From Dipteris shenzhenensis (Eukaryota; Polypodiophyta; Polypodiopsida; Gleicheniales), in the NCBI GenBank assembly GCA_047967505.1, contig CM106538.1: 64,000 nt of DNA; one strand, 5' to 3'. The position numbers and the translations under genes are program-made. The stretch's first letter is position 1. Each line of letters opens with the position of its first letter. The notes under the pieces are model-generated. The model saw only the letters and a list, made by a program, of their open reading frames with translations. It had not been told where the DNA came from and searched no databases. Of this stretch, positions 22,458-34,320 are shown one piece after another.

Positions 22458-23450
22458 TGTTATGGATAAATTTGACCAATGAAAAAGGCATAAATATGTG
22501 TGTGCTTGTATGTGTGGCAATAGTATAATAAAATATGGTGTGCATAGGGCCCAAGGTTGTGAGGTAGCAAGACATGACCATGTGCCACCCTTTCACGTAA
22601 GAGGACCCATAAGGTGTGTTGTACATAATCCATGGTAGTAATATTTTAAAATGTTAAGGTGGCATGGCTCCCCCAGGTGCTACCCTCCACCTAGGCAGTC
22701 CCATGCCTGCATTTAGTGAGATATGGCCCAAAGTCCATGGGAGAAGTAATATAAAATAGGTGGAGATGGATATTATATTGGGTTATTCCCTCCATATAGG
22801 ATAGGCCCATGTGGGGGAGGTAAGAGTGCAAGTTAAATAATGGGGAAAGTAGGATGAGGTGGAAAGATTCCTTGTGCCAACCCTCCACTTGTCCTCCTAG
22901 ATGTTTGAACGTATTATAAAATTGGGAAGAGACCAAGGGAGTATCATAGACTTGGGATATGGGAGTTGATATATGTGGAAAAATGTGGCCAAGCGTTATC
23001 GCACACAATTGAGAGTGCATAACCACCTAGCCCACATGGGAGACTCTTCCACACACACCATGCATGTGGGAGGATGCATTTATTGGGAGAGACCCTCTCT
23101 CTTGGCTATAAAAGGAGGGGGCTATTCCTTGATGAGACACGCTCATTCTTGTAAAGCCACCTAGCTAGTACTTTGATTTCCCCCTTCCCTTCCTTTCAAA
23201 TAAAGCATGGTCCTCTTCCCTTGATGTCTCCATCTTTACATTCCTCCTCCCATCATGTACATGCTCTTCTTTCCCCTCTCTCTCTCCCCTTGTGCCATAG
23301 TCCCCCTCTTCTTTCCCTCCCCTCTTAATCCCTTTTCCCCACCTATGTTAATGCTCCTCCCCTCACGTTCCCTATTCCTCTATGGCCCTGAAGCGTCGCC
23401 ATACCTATCCTCTAGCCTCTTGTCTTGATTTATTTTCCGGCCAATAGAAA
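22458..23450 (+). repeat. 5' LTR
   Basis: About 0.99 kb, matching 27,380-28,381 with a few percent difference and a short indel near 22,820 (the right copy has about a dozen extra bases). It starts TGTTATGG. The exact 3' edge (23,446-23,450) is uncertain because the terminal CA is altered here. Contains a TATA box (23,107-23,113) and AATAAA (23,199-23,204). Confidence 0.92.
23107..23113 (+). promoter_or_regulatory. TATA box of the LTR promoter
   Basis: TATAAAA, in the context ggctataaaaggagg, lies about 90 bases before an AATAAA at 23,199-23,204. This is the usual U3-R arrangement. The right LTR keeps the same pair (TATA near 28,039). Confidence 0.65.
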
Positions 23451-23469
23451 TGGTGTGGCTGCCGGGATC
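23451..23469 (+). other. primer-binding site resembling tRNA-His
   Basis: Immediately inside the 5' LTR is tggtgtggctgccgggat. Its complement ends in GCAGCCAC-A-CCA, which fits the acceptor stem of plant tRNA-His with one apparent mismatch in the T-arm side. The assignment rests on my recall of that tRNA and should be aligned. Confidence 0.65.
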
Positions 23470-24706
23470 AAAATCTCCACGGCTAGTGGTGTAAAATCTG
23501 TTACTCCTACGATTGGGTGCAGCTCTGCGACCTCTTCCATGTGCAATTCTCTACTTTTGCACCTCCAAATTGCGTGCCTTCCCTGTCTCTATAGCTGCGA
23601 AACCTTCCTGCTTCTGTAAAACATCCGTGCTCCCTCTGAGTTCCTACGCACACATTCGCGCATCTACCATGTACACCCACACGATCGTGAATAGATCGCG
23701 ATGCTTTTCTGGGCTCCTGTGTCTTCTAGTCACGAATAGTTTTTTTGCAAAACTGTAACAGATCCCGCGTCCCCCCTCTCTTCTCCTTCTCTTTGTCTTT
23801 CTCTTTCTCTTCTCCTTCTCCTCTCCTCTCCTCTCTTTTTATTAAAGAGTGAGATTTGAACCCAAGACCTCCCCCTTCACAAAAGGGAGACTTATCATTG
23901 GGCCAGCAGATAAGAAGTGACGAAAATGTAATGATTTTTGCTTATATATTGAAATCTCGAGAACTGTAACTCTCTACTAACCGTGGGGAGTTTTCACATG
24001 CTGTAAAAAGTAAAAGTACTTCACTTCATGTGCTCTACTCATATCTCCTACTAGATTGCAGATTTTGAACTTTTTCAAGTTTACTTCACGGATGCATGCC
24101 ACATGAGGATGGTGGATATTTACATCACTTCTCGATGAGTTTAAGGATTTGGTGCCTGGTCCTCTACGCCTTATGGCTACCAATGGGTGAGATCTCTTTC
24201 TTGATCTTCATGTCGATCTTCAACAATTGATTGTACAGTGCATTGCTCAAGGAGACGATGGGTGGGATGATACACCATGGATGATTCAATGTGAAGAAGT
24301 AGTGATATGCTGGGAGGACTTTGATTTCAATTCTAGTCATTGTATGGTGATCGAGCTACTTGCTGCTTCGAAGGTAATTAAAAGGGTGTCCTTCTTTGAA
24401 GGGTGGGATTCTCCCCAAGCTTGGGGGAGATTTGGCGCATCTGCTTATTAATTCCTGTGAATAAGCTCGTTAGGGCTTAATGTTTCGACCAAGGAATTCC
24501 TTTGTACCTAATCAACCCTTTGTGCCTCATTTTGAGCTTCAAGTTGTAATTCTTTTTGGTCTAAAGATAAACTATCAACAAAGGATTGCAAGTTTATTTG
24601 GTACTAAACGTTTGGCTCAAGTATTGAATTCTCCCCACCCTCTCTTTCTACCTATCTTGGACTACCGAGAAACTTGGGATGTTCGGCGGATTTTAGTATT
24701 GATGTG

Positions 24707-25082
24707 ATGACATCTTGGATCCTTCAATTTGATGGAGCTTACAAAGCTTCGACCAAGGTTACTAGCGTGGGTATGAAACTTCACCAGGTGGTGAGGAGTA
24801 TTGTTATAGCAAGTCTGCACCTACAAGTACTTGCAACCAAGCTGAGTACTCGGCACTCATTTTTGGGCTACAAAAGGCGCAAGAACATCATGTCAAGCAA
24901 CTTGAGGTGCAAGGAGATTCTCAACTAGTGTGTGAAAAAGTTAGTGGAAGGTGGAGCAAAGGCTTGGTTCCACGACATCAACAAGCATTGGAACTTTGCA
25001 ACCAATTTGAAGAGGTAAAAATTCAGCATATCCCTCGAGCTCAAAGTTTAGTTGTTGATTTCTTGGCATGTGAAGCTTGTAC
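24707..25082 (+). pseudogene. plant-type RNase H domain (aRNH-like), frameshifted
   Basis: In two frames the region shows SWILQFDGA (first catalytic Asp codon at 24,731), AEYSALIFGLQKAQ (catalytic Glu at 24,844), LEVQGDSQLV (second Asp at 24,916) and IQHIPRAQS near the C-terminus. These are the blocks of the archaeal/plant RNase H1-like fold captured by Tat-clade retroelements. A frameshift separates the first Asp from the Glu. In Tat elements this domain normally lies after the reverse transcriptase; here it precedes gag. It would remove RNA from RNA-DNA hybrids during reverse transcription. Confidence 0.82.
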
Positions 25083-25659
25083 TTCAATCACTCATGAAAC
25101 AAGTGGAAGCACTGCCCCAACAAAACTGCAAGCCATGAATGAGGGTGATCATTTGTAAGGAATGCAAAGATTGTGGTCATCATGAAACTAAGTGTTTGGC
25201 ATATTTGATACGAGTTTACCGACTTTGGAAGATCATCAGAAAGGTCCTCAAGGACATTGCTCAAAAGAAGGATGCCAGACTGCATACCCCTTGAAGAAAT
25301 AGCATGGCGATTACAAGAACTAGAAGAAGGTGAAGGTGATGTGCAAGCTCTCCCACTGTTGACACTTGTCATGCCATTCTTGTTTGCCTTGATGAACAAC
25401 CTCATGTAGCGCCATGTCTCTAACCCTCGCTTGTAAAGATGGATGTGATATCATGAGGGTTGATCCTTTTAAGATTGTCTATGAGCTATTCTATGCTAAA
25501 GATTCTTCCCATGTAGTATTTCATAATACACCAGTCACACCCTACCCAGCCCATGTGTGCTTTGTGGATGTATCTTCACCTGATTTTCAGTTCAAGCTAC
25601 CTCTTTCCATTGTTTGCCCATAGATAAGCCTCATTTCGTTTCTCTCTTTTCCATTTTCC

Positions 25660-26622
25660 AAGCATGGCTAACATTCCCGTGTTCTATGGATGGGTTGAAG
25701 AAAATCCAAAATGAGTATCTTGTGGCCTTTAAGCACTATTGTGTTTCAACTTTCTTACGAAAGATAGATGGTTGTTGGTTCTTTCCACATTCTTAGATGA
25801 TTTTGCCAAGGTGTGGTACGAGAGGCAGACTGATGAAGTTTAAGAAAGCTAGCCCCATTTGAATGCAGGATTGGTCGAGTATTTTGGCAAAGAAGAGGAG
25901 CTCGAGAATGTTCATCTGTTGATAGCGAGGTTGAGGCAAGAAGAAGGAGAGACAATGCGTCGATATGCGGATCGAGCGGCTAGGGGCTCTTGGATTGCCT
26001 AGTAGCTATGCATCCAAGTAATGATGAGTTTGTTGCGGGAATGACTCAGTATGTGTTGAGCCATATGGTGTCTGGTTCAGCTGATGAGTTTCATCTCAAG
26101 TTGAAGTGGGAGGACCCAAAGACCATGGAGCATGCAAAGGCAATTGCAGTGAAGTTTGATAGAATGGCTAGTGATTTAGTCATCATTCCTCCTTTCCCTT
26201 TTGCAACGACAGTCAAGGTGTCTCATGGTGGATCCATCTTAGCAAAACCTCTTTCTCCCCCATCTTCTCCCCCTCCTCTGCAATATGTATCCCCTACCCC
26301 TATTGGTGTACCTCCAACTCCTGATATTGTGAAGATTATTAATGAACTCTGAATTGAATTGATGGAATTAAAAAGTAAGGCTACTCCTGCTCCACATGAT
26401 AAGTCCCAATTGGTTTGTCATGATTGTAATCAAAAGGGGCACTACCACTCAGAGTGTTTAAATGTTCCTCAAGTGCATCTCATGGAGACTTTCAAATCAG
26501 TTACTGGGGGGTCAAATAATGATGAGATTGAATGTGGCAATGATAGTGAATCAATTCCCTCTGAAAGCTGTAGTGAATCCACAGATGATAATGAGCCATA
26601 TGGACTTCACATACCCTACTAG
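25660..26622 (+). pseudogene. gag-like region with zinc knuckle
   Basis: From about 25,660 broken frames show the retrotransposon gag pattern: WYERQTDEV, then LVEYFGKEEELENVHLLIARL, then a RQEEGETMRRYADRAA stretch. The open stretch 25,990-26,352 continues it (FVAGMTQYVLSHMVSG, AKAIAVKFDRMA) into a proline-rich segment. A TGA at 26,350-26,352 precedes the next frame, with the canonical CX2CX4HX4C knuckle CHDCNQKGHYHSEC near 26,419-26,460, followed by an acidic Ser-rich tail. Gag binds and packages RNA. At least four stops disable it. Confidence 0.8.
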
Positions 26623-26628
26623 ATTGCA

Positions 26629-26952
26629 TTGAATCCTTCAGGTTCTCTTTCTCCTCCTTTGGATTTTTCTTATGATAAAGAATTCGAGGGTCTTGATGGA
26701 CTGTTTGATGATGAAAGCATCAATGAGCTCGAAGTCTTGATAGTAGGGGCCGACAACGGTGAAATCCTCACCCCTTCGTCTCCCCTTGATGTTGTGAGTC
26801 TCTTGGAACCTGATTTGATTATATGTGGTGATAGCATGGTAGAGATGTTTGAAATGTGCTTAGAAGATGCTTTGATGGATATTGAAGAACAATGCAACCA
26901 ACTATGGGTTGAGCTTATTGATGAGAAAATTTCACAAGGTATGGTCCCATGA
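26629..26952 (+). CDS. acidic hypothetical frame after gag, unknown
   Basis: A 107-residue frame rich in Asp, Glu, Leu and Ser (for example FEGLDGLFDDESINELEVL) lies directly after gag with only a stop between them. I do not recognise it. No protease D-S/T-G motif is visible. It could be the acidic end of gag or a lineage-specific accessory frame. It may not be expressed. Confidence 0.35.
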   Translation: MNPSGSLSPPLDFSYDKEFEGLDGLFDDESINELEVLIVGADNGEILTPSSPLDVVSLLEPDLIICGDSMVEMFEMCLEDALMDIEEQCNQLWVELIDEKISQGMVP

Positions 26953-27367
26953 TTGATTTGGAAAGGAGATCCAAACTAATCTTGCAAGAGTCAATGTTGG
27001 ATGGTGTTTTATATCAAATGATAGATTTCCCTCCATATGGGGGGGGGGTATGTTTTGGAGGTCCTTCCATTCGAAACTAAGGGGAGTGACCTGCTCCTGT
27101 GTGCTTTGATGCAGCATCCAGGTTTTGTGGCCCTTTTGAGTAGTAACCGGTTTGTATTTGATCCACGACATGAGGAGATGGCAGTGACACCACATATTGT
27201 TTTTGATCGAGGAAAGTATAATGGTAAATGAACATAGACTCTTGGATCTGTTGAGGTCCGAGATCATTTCCAGAAACCACATGAGAGGAAGGTGTTCAAC
27301 AAAAGGGATTTCAAGCTTTTCCTTGTTGTGTTTTTTTCCCAGGCATGAAATGCTGTGCATTCCCTAC
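26953..27367. other. 3' interior of the tRNA-His element, no gene recognised
   Basis: About 400 bases between the acidic frame and the polypurine tract, with short broken frames and a G run near 27,041-27,048. No integrase or RT motif found. Confidence 0.55.
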
Positions 27368-27379
27368 CTGGGGGGGAAC
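27368..27379 (+). other. polypurine tract
   Basis: ctgggggggaac lies immediately before the right LTR (TGTTATGG at 27,380). This G-rich purine run is the likely plus-strand primer site. Confidence 0.8.
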
Positions 27380-28381
27380 TGTTATGGATAAATTTGACCG
27401 ATGAAAAAGGCATAAATATGTGTGTGTGCTTGTATGTGTGGCAATAGTGTAATAAAATATGGTGTGCATAGGGCCCAGGGTTGAGGTGGTAGGGCATGAC
27501 CATGTGCCACCCTTCCACGTAAGAGGACCCATAAGGTGTGTTGTACATAATCCATGGTAGTAATATTATAAAATGTTAAGGTGGCATGGCTCCCCCATGT
27601 GCTACCCTCCACCTAGCGGTCCCATGCCTGCATTTAGTGAGATATGGCCCAAAGTCCATGGGAGAAGTAATATAAAATAGGTGGAGATGGATATTATATT
27701 GGGTTATTCCCTCCATATAGGATAGGCCCATGTGGGGGAGGTATAGAAGGTCCAAGAGTGCAAGTTAAATAATGGGGAAAGTAGGATGAGGTGGCAAGAT
27801 TCCTTGTGCCAACCCTCCACTTGTCCTCCTAGATGTTTGAACGTATTATAAAATTGGGAAGAGACCAAGGGAGTATCATAGACTTGGGATATGGGAGTTG
27901 ATATATGTGGAAAAATGTGGCCAAGCATTATCGCACACAATTGAGAGTGCGTAACTGCCTAGCCCACATGGGAGACTCTTCCACACACACCATGCATGTG
28001 GGAGGATGCATTTATTGGAAGAGACCCTCTCTCTTGGCTATAAAAGGAGGGGGCTATTCCTTGATGAGACACGCTCATTCTTGTAAAGCCACCTAGCTAG
28101 TACTTTAATTTCACCCTTCCCTTCCTTTCAAATAAAGCATGGTCCTCTTCCCTTGATGTCTCCATCTTTACATTCCTCCTCCCATCATGTACATGCTCTT
28201 CTTTCCCCTCTCTCTCTCCCCTTGTGCCATAGTCCCCCTCTTCTTTCCCTCCCCTCTTAATCCCTTTTCCCCACCCATGTTAGCACTCCTCCCCTCATGT
28301 TCCCTATTCCTCTATGGCCCTCGTGCGTCGCCGTACCTATCCTCTAGCCTCTTGTCTTGATTTCTTTTCCGGCTAATAACA
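27380..28381 (+). repeat. 3' LTR
   Basis: Partner of 22,458-23,450, starting TGTTATGG and ending ggctaataaca. The TATA box and AATAAA are conserved. Confidence 0.92.
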
Positions 28382-28814
<433 letters not shown>

Positions 28815-28815
<1 letters not shown>

Positions 28816-30846
28816 AAGTTGTATAATTTACAAAAAGAAAATAAAAGAGGTGGTCTTTTAGGCCCTCCCCAAACTTGAAAATGGCTCAGTAGTAGAGATA
28901 AATGAGAGAAAAAGTGAGAGGAGGGGAAGGACAAGATGTGGTGGATGGTACAAGAAGAAAAGAGGGTACTTTAAGAAAGAGGAGCTAAGAGATCAAGAGG
29001 AAGGAGAAGTTCTATGGTAGTAAGAGGGTTGCTGATGTGAGGTTTGATGTGAAATGCATGAGAGTAATCCCCTTGGATTATATTTTGAAGATCTAGCCTA
29101 TGAGGTCACAGTGGCCCATGAATGTTTTCCATCTAATGCAATGATTGGTCTATTAAAATGGAATTCCCTTTGGCTTGGATGATTCACACTATGACACCTT
29201 TATAAATATCTATGCTAGGTGGAAGATAAGGGTGGTTTGGTAAATCTGCATAGCTGCCACCTCAACATTATCTATTGCTACCTCATAATATATTATATCT
29301 ATCACCTCGGCCTTATCTATACTTACCTCATATTACATTATATCTATTAAAGAAATAAAGCATTACTATTGGTTTCATACCCTTTGACAATTCAAACCAT
29401 GCTTACATTTATGCTACTCATCCTCAAATTTTAAATGATCTTCAATGCCCTTGAAATCCAATTCAACCTCCAATAGAACTACCCTAGAACGGTGCATCTA
29501 TTGTGATCAAGTCCCAAAAGACTTGAATCCTCTACTATTGAATCATGAACCACCACTGATGATTGCCATATGTTAGGTACTTCCATCCCAAAATGTCCAA
29601 TCCTCACAATACTATCATTTTCCTAGATGCCACTACCTTGGAGCCATATCAGATTGCAAATCACCTCTCTAAACCTTGGTTACACCCAAAAATACATCAT
29701 CCATCTTGGATCTATAAGTTTTGCCCCTAGAGTCCACTATAATAACCTTAGGCTCTAGATATCTCCCTTTTTGAACCTTGCTCATCTAAAATCATGGACC
29801 TTGGACCATGATTCGATTCTAGAAACTTCTAGATCTAGCATTCTATATTTATTTATTAAATTTACCCACATTCTTATCTATGTCACATGTGAGAGGATCA
29901 TGACATGGTTTTCTTAGCCTTGAATTTGCCAAGGATTCCTATGGTAGCACCTTGTGAAAAACCTGAAAACTATACAAGTTTGTAGTAGTCAATGATGGCA
30001 AGTTTTGCGGAAGTGCAATACTTGTGAGCAACCACACCCCATGATTACATTTTAGTAGCCCCTTGTTAAGGGAAAAAACACGTAAAAATTCCATTACTAG
30101 AATAATAAAAAAATGGCACTCAAAACTAAATAACTGAAGAGCTTGTTAATGAAAGATAATTCAAAATTCAAACAACAAAATTGCAAGAATCTTAGTTAAA
30201 GATAATGTTGTAGTAAAAGTAGTACTATTTTGTATTCAGATCTATATAAAATGGTACTAAAGCCCATCCATATATATATGACAAGTCAGTTATTGGAACA
30301 TGATCTTGAAACTATCCGTATCAGCAGCAACTCTTGGGAGTGTTCAAACTCCGACCTTTAATAACTTTGAACTGACTCTCAACTGTTCATATTCTGAATC
30401 CAAGATTACAAAAGGAGTTAAGGCTCACTCCTAAAGCTTGGCATACTCAATGTGTAGCTTTAAAAAATATGCACTTGAATCCACTAAATTTGAAAAGGAA
30501 ATTTGTTATCAAAACTGAAGCTATCAAGAACTTATGGAAACATAGGTCTCTTGGCAGTAGAAACAAATGTTTCTATAGAGACATTTAGCTAGTTTTGCTC
30601 TTGTATCTCATGCTGAGGTGGACCTACAAATTCATTTGGTTGATTGTCATGTCAAAACCTTGGCTATAGTAGGATCTGCCAAACTCATAGGATCATCTAT
30701 TATATATTGTCACAGCCAAGTTGAAGGGCTTGCAAAGTCCCACATATGGTTTTAGTCAAAAACCATAAATTGGCTTTTCCCAAAGCACTGCCCTGCATGT
30801 CAAAATTTTCGAATGTACATTCATTGGGAACCTTTGAGATCTAGTA
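28815..30846. other. about 2 kb without recognisable features
   Basis: AT-rich. A short internal repetition of acctcatat/atctat words occurs near 29,265-29,350. No coding or RNA feature is supported. Confidence 0.5.
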
Positions 30847-31281
30847 TGGTGAGTGCTATTCAGCTAGCACGGAATCTGGTCTTTCAAGCAAAGACCAAAC
30901 ACATTGAGGTCAGGTACCATTTCATCAGGGAGGTACTTGAGGACAAGCACATAGAGCTTGTCAAGGTTCATACAGATGATAACCCTGCAGATATGCTGAC
31001 GAAGAGTCTACCTAGTCAGCGGTTTGAGTATTGTCGTGTATTGATGGGCATTGGATAGTATGCTCACTAGTTGTTCTCCCTTAAAGGCACATTGTCCTTT
31101 AACTGGGAGGTTGTGGGGGTTAAAGGTCACTGTGCCTTTACCTCGATTATGTACAATACTCGAACACATATATAAATGAATGAAAAAGAAGATTAGGGTG
31201 GTTCTGCACCCACCAAAACTTGTGTGGCTCTCTGTTTCTCTCTCTCCCTCTTCGTTCTTGCTTCTGTTGAGAGCACTCTCA
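30847..31281 (+). mobile_element. truncated small-family copia: RNase H end plus 3' LTR
   Basis: 30,847-31,057 encodes the C-terminal copia RNase H (SAIQLARN, AKTKHIEVRYHFIRE, DNPADMLTKSLP). A purine tract (gggaggt) leads to an LTR at 31,112-31,281 that matches the LTRs at 36,228 and 38,712. Everything upstream of RNase H is missing. The right edge falls inside a gypsy remnant on the other strand, whose reading resumes at 31,282. Confidence 0.88.
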
Positions 31282-32160
31282 ATTTTATCTGACTAATAAA
31301 TCTTTCTAGGTGTTTAAGGTTTTTGGGTGCAGGGGCATTTTGAATGGCCTCAACCTTCCATGAATCTATTGTCATCCTTTCTTCCAAAATTATGTGTTCC
31401 AATAAGGCTCCTCTTTTAACTCCAAATGCACATTTATATATATTTAAAATAATCCTTGCCATATGGCATTTGTTAAAATGGAACCTCAGATGATTGAGAT
31501 GTTCTAAATTTTAAAAAATACATTGAAGTTGTCTATGACTTGGTTAGGAATGGAGCAAATAATTGCGAAATCCATTTCTAAAATGTTGTTGGTGCATTTT
31601 TTAGACCAAGTGTCATGACATTGCTAGTAAAGAGTCCCCATTTAGTTATGGATGCTATTTTGTTTCTAACCTTAGGTGCCACTAGGATCTGATTCTATCC
31701 ACTAAATTCTATCTAGAAAGCTATACATCTCATGTCCTACTACTATATCTATCACAATATAGGAGTGGATACAGATCTATAGAGAGTCTATAGATGTTTT
31801 TGCATTGAACTTTCTATGGTCAACAAGGATTTAGAGTTTTCCATTATTTTTAGGAACCATAACAATTAGAGACATCCAAGTTACCTCATCAACCGAATAA
31901 ATAAATCCCACTTTTAGGAGTTTGTCTATCTTTTCCTTGACTACTTTATCATAATTTGGATTCATTCAATATCTCTATGGAAGAATTAAAATTGCATCTT
32001 CCTTTAAATTTATCTTGAGTTGACAAGATTGGGGATCAACTCCCTTCATATCAATGTAATGCCATGCAAGTATATCTTTATACTCAAGGAATATATCCTT
32101 TAGACATTTTTTGAACTCACTTCTTCTTGAAAGTGATACACATGTACATCTTAAAATTTA
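31282..32160 (-). pseudogene. gypsy reverse-transcriptase remnant, second lineage
   Basis: Minus-strand fragments in RT order: EYKDILAWHYIDMKG, a short LKVGFIY-WMSLIVMVPKNNGKL block, HEMYSFLD, and the post-palm stretch (CAFGVKRGALLEHI, IDSWKVEAIQNAPAPKN). This wording differs from the chromovirus at 2,786-4,039 and fits another Ty3/gypsy lineage. Many stops. A copia LTR ends exactly at its left edge (31,281). Confidence 0.75.
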
Positions 32161-32539
32161 AGTAGCACTTCATCTATTTGATGTTCTATTTTGTATGGTT
32201 ATGTAGTCGGCTCCATCAGTTTGGCAATTCATTGTAAAAGGCTAGGACTTTGATCAAGTGACATCTCAATTGAAAGCTTGAAGGAATTCATGTGGGGGAG
32301 ACTTATTGATTGTGCTTTCTATTTATTTGCTTTAGATACCTTATCTCAGATTCTTGGGGTTGGTTAAAAATTCAAATCTTTGCTAAATTTGACTTGAGGA
32401 TGATTTGAAATAAATGTTTCCTTATTGCTCTAAATTTTTTGAATTTCCCTCTGTACTCTAATTCTGATTTGGTTTTGATCTTTCTAATTGATTGAATGTT
32501 TCTTTTCTTCTTCTTGTTGTGCTGTACTAGAGAATTTAG

Positions 32540-33420
32540 GTCTAAAATGACAATGAGATGAGTAGTGTTGCTTGATTCCAGAATATCTTCTCAATATCTT
32601 CCACTTTTATACATTCTAAACAATCACATTTTGAATGCTGATTAGAATGTTTAGATGGAACACTTTGATCAATTATTGTAGTTACAGATTGATTTCTTGA
32701 ATAGCAACATTGATTGGTGCTGGTAGTTATTGTTGTTGTAACTATGAGGTGCTCTATTGTGGTAGTTGACTGTTGAACTCCTTTCAGTTTTGCACTACCC
32801 ATAATTCATATCTTGTACCTTGTTTTTGTCCATTTGCAACACAATAGTTGCAATGCTCCTATTGTCAATTGTTGTTGTGATTCTTCCTTAATGCAGCATT
32901 GTACTACCGATTTTGATCTTGAGTTTCTACTTAACTGATTGATGCTAGTTGCATTCGTGAGGTGCAAAGGAAATATCCCATGGTTATTTGGATTACAACA
33001 GCAATTCTCCATTTTATGTTTATCATTCTTGTTAAAGATCTAATAGAAATGGTACCTTGACCTTGAGTTACTTCCAAATCTGAGACATTCCAATTCTTTG
33101 ATGATGGTGTTTTCTAGCATGTTGTTTTCTTCTTTGAGTCTTTCTTTCATTTTTTCGTTCTCTTATTATCCTTTTTTAGTTTTTTCTCTTTATTTGAATC
33201 TTTATCTTCATCTGTAGAGTCAAATTTTGGTTTTTCATTAGTATTTTCGTCCTTATAATCTTGCTCTTTAGAGTCATCAAAATCCCATTTATTGTTTAAG
33301 CCTTTGTTCTCATTCTTTTTCCTTGATTTTCTTGATTTAGCTCTAGTTCCTACTTCAACTAGATCATTCATGTCCCTAATTGCTATAGCACTTCTCAAGT
33401 TTTTATTCAAACTTTTACAA
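32540..33420 (-). pseudogene. possible gag-like region of the same gypsy remnant
   Basis: Minus-strand frames include a leader LRSAIAIRDMNDLVEVGTRA followed by a long Lys/Asp/Glu/Asn-rich tail (33,147-33,410), then Ser/Thr/Gln-rich frames at 32,806-33,012 and 32,542-32,802. The position just upstream (minus strand) of the RT remnant and the composition suggest a gag tail. No clear zinc knuckle was found. Confidence 0.4.
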
Positions 33421-33426
33421 AGATAA

Positions 33427-34320
33427 TCACCCAGTACATCCCGAGTGGGTCCTCATCAAGGGGGAACCGAAGCCCTCCATGTAAGAGGAGCTTCCAAGGC
33501 TCTGTACATGGGGTGATGCCACACATAAACAACTTGCACAAGAGGGCTCTCTGCTTTGCATATCTGGATCAATGATACCAAAGCCTCCCAATGCTTGTGG
33601 CATGCCAAGTGACCCGGGCTCTAATATTGCTCGTGTTGTCAATCCCGCCCAAAGGAACTTCTGAACCAACCGTTGGAGCTACCCAATGCACCCTTTGTGA
33701 AAACACCAATAGGAGGCCATATACCAAGCCATAGAAAGAAGGACCTGGTTTGCCCACTAAGGCACAAAATGCTAGGGAGAGTTTGGCCAAGCTCCATAGA
33801 GAAGCTTGTGTCGAACACACTCGAGAACCAGGGTGATTTTCTGATCTACTTTAATATCAATACCCACCTGGAACCTAAGCTATCTCATTGTTTGGTCCCA
33901 TGGTATCAAGCGAAATACAAATTTAACCCCCCACTCTGGAATCTCATGTGTCTCCTCATAGCCTATGAAGAAACCTATGGATTTTGTCCAGTTGATCCAT
34001 GCACCTGAGGCCTCATAGTAGATATCCAGGGCTCCCCTGACTCTCTCCAAACTCGTTGTGGTGTCCTTTACATACAAGGCCATGTCATATGCAAACTTAG
34101 AATCTAGCAGCTCCTCCTCCTTTGTGATTGGGAGACTCAACTCTGTGAGGCTTGCCACCTGTGATCTCAAGTAGTAGCCACCAAAAGCTCTGCCACAAAC
34201 AAGAAGAGGAAGGGAGCGAGGGGGCAGCCCTAGCAAACCAATCGAGAGAGAGGAAAGGCCTCACACGTGTGTCCACCAATAAGCATCTTGATTGATATCC
34301 TATCATATACAACAATAGTT
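33427..34320 (-). pseudogene. L1-like LINE reverse-transcriptase fragment
   Basis: The frame at 33,880-34,236 has a diverged catalytic box (DSKFAYDMALYV for FADDMALY), then the LERVRGALDIYYEASGAWIN stretch and SIGFFIG typical of plant L1-like LINE RT. Neighbouring frames add a region near 34,230 matching the 'gCPLaP' block and, at 33,569-33,820, thumb-like sequence. It is frameshifted in at least two places. No endonuclease is visible. Confidence 0.75.

Larger units (their letters stand above)
22458..28381 (+). mobile_element. LTR retroelement with RNase H upstream of gag and no visible RT or integrase
   Basis: A 5.9-kb element bounded by LTRs of about 1 kb. It has a primer site matching tRNA-His, a polypurine tract, an RNase H-like domain, then a gag-like region with a canonical zinc knuckle. 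No reverse transcriptase, integrase or protease motif is visible in the 3.9-kb interior. The flanks are tacgt (22,453-22,457) and tacat (28,382-28,386), a target duplication with one mismatch inside a TACATA microsatellite. The RNase H resembles the extra plant-type RNase H of Tat-clade Ty3/gypsy elements, so a non-autonomous Tat derivative is the best reading. Confidence 0.88.
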
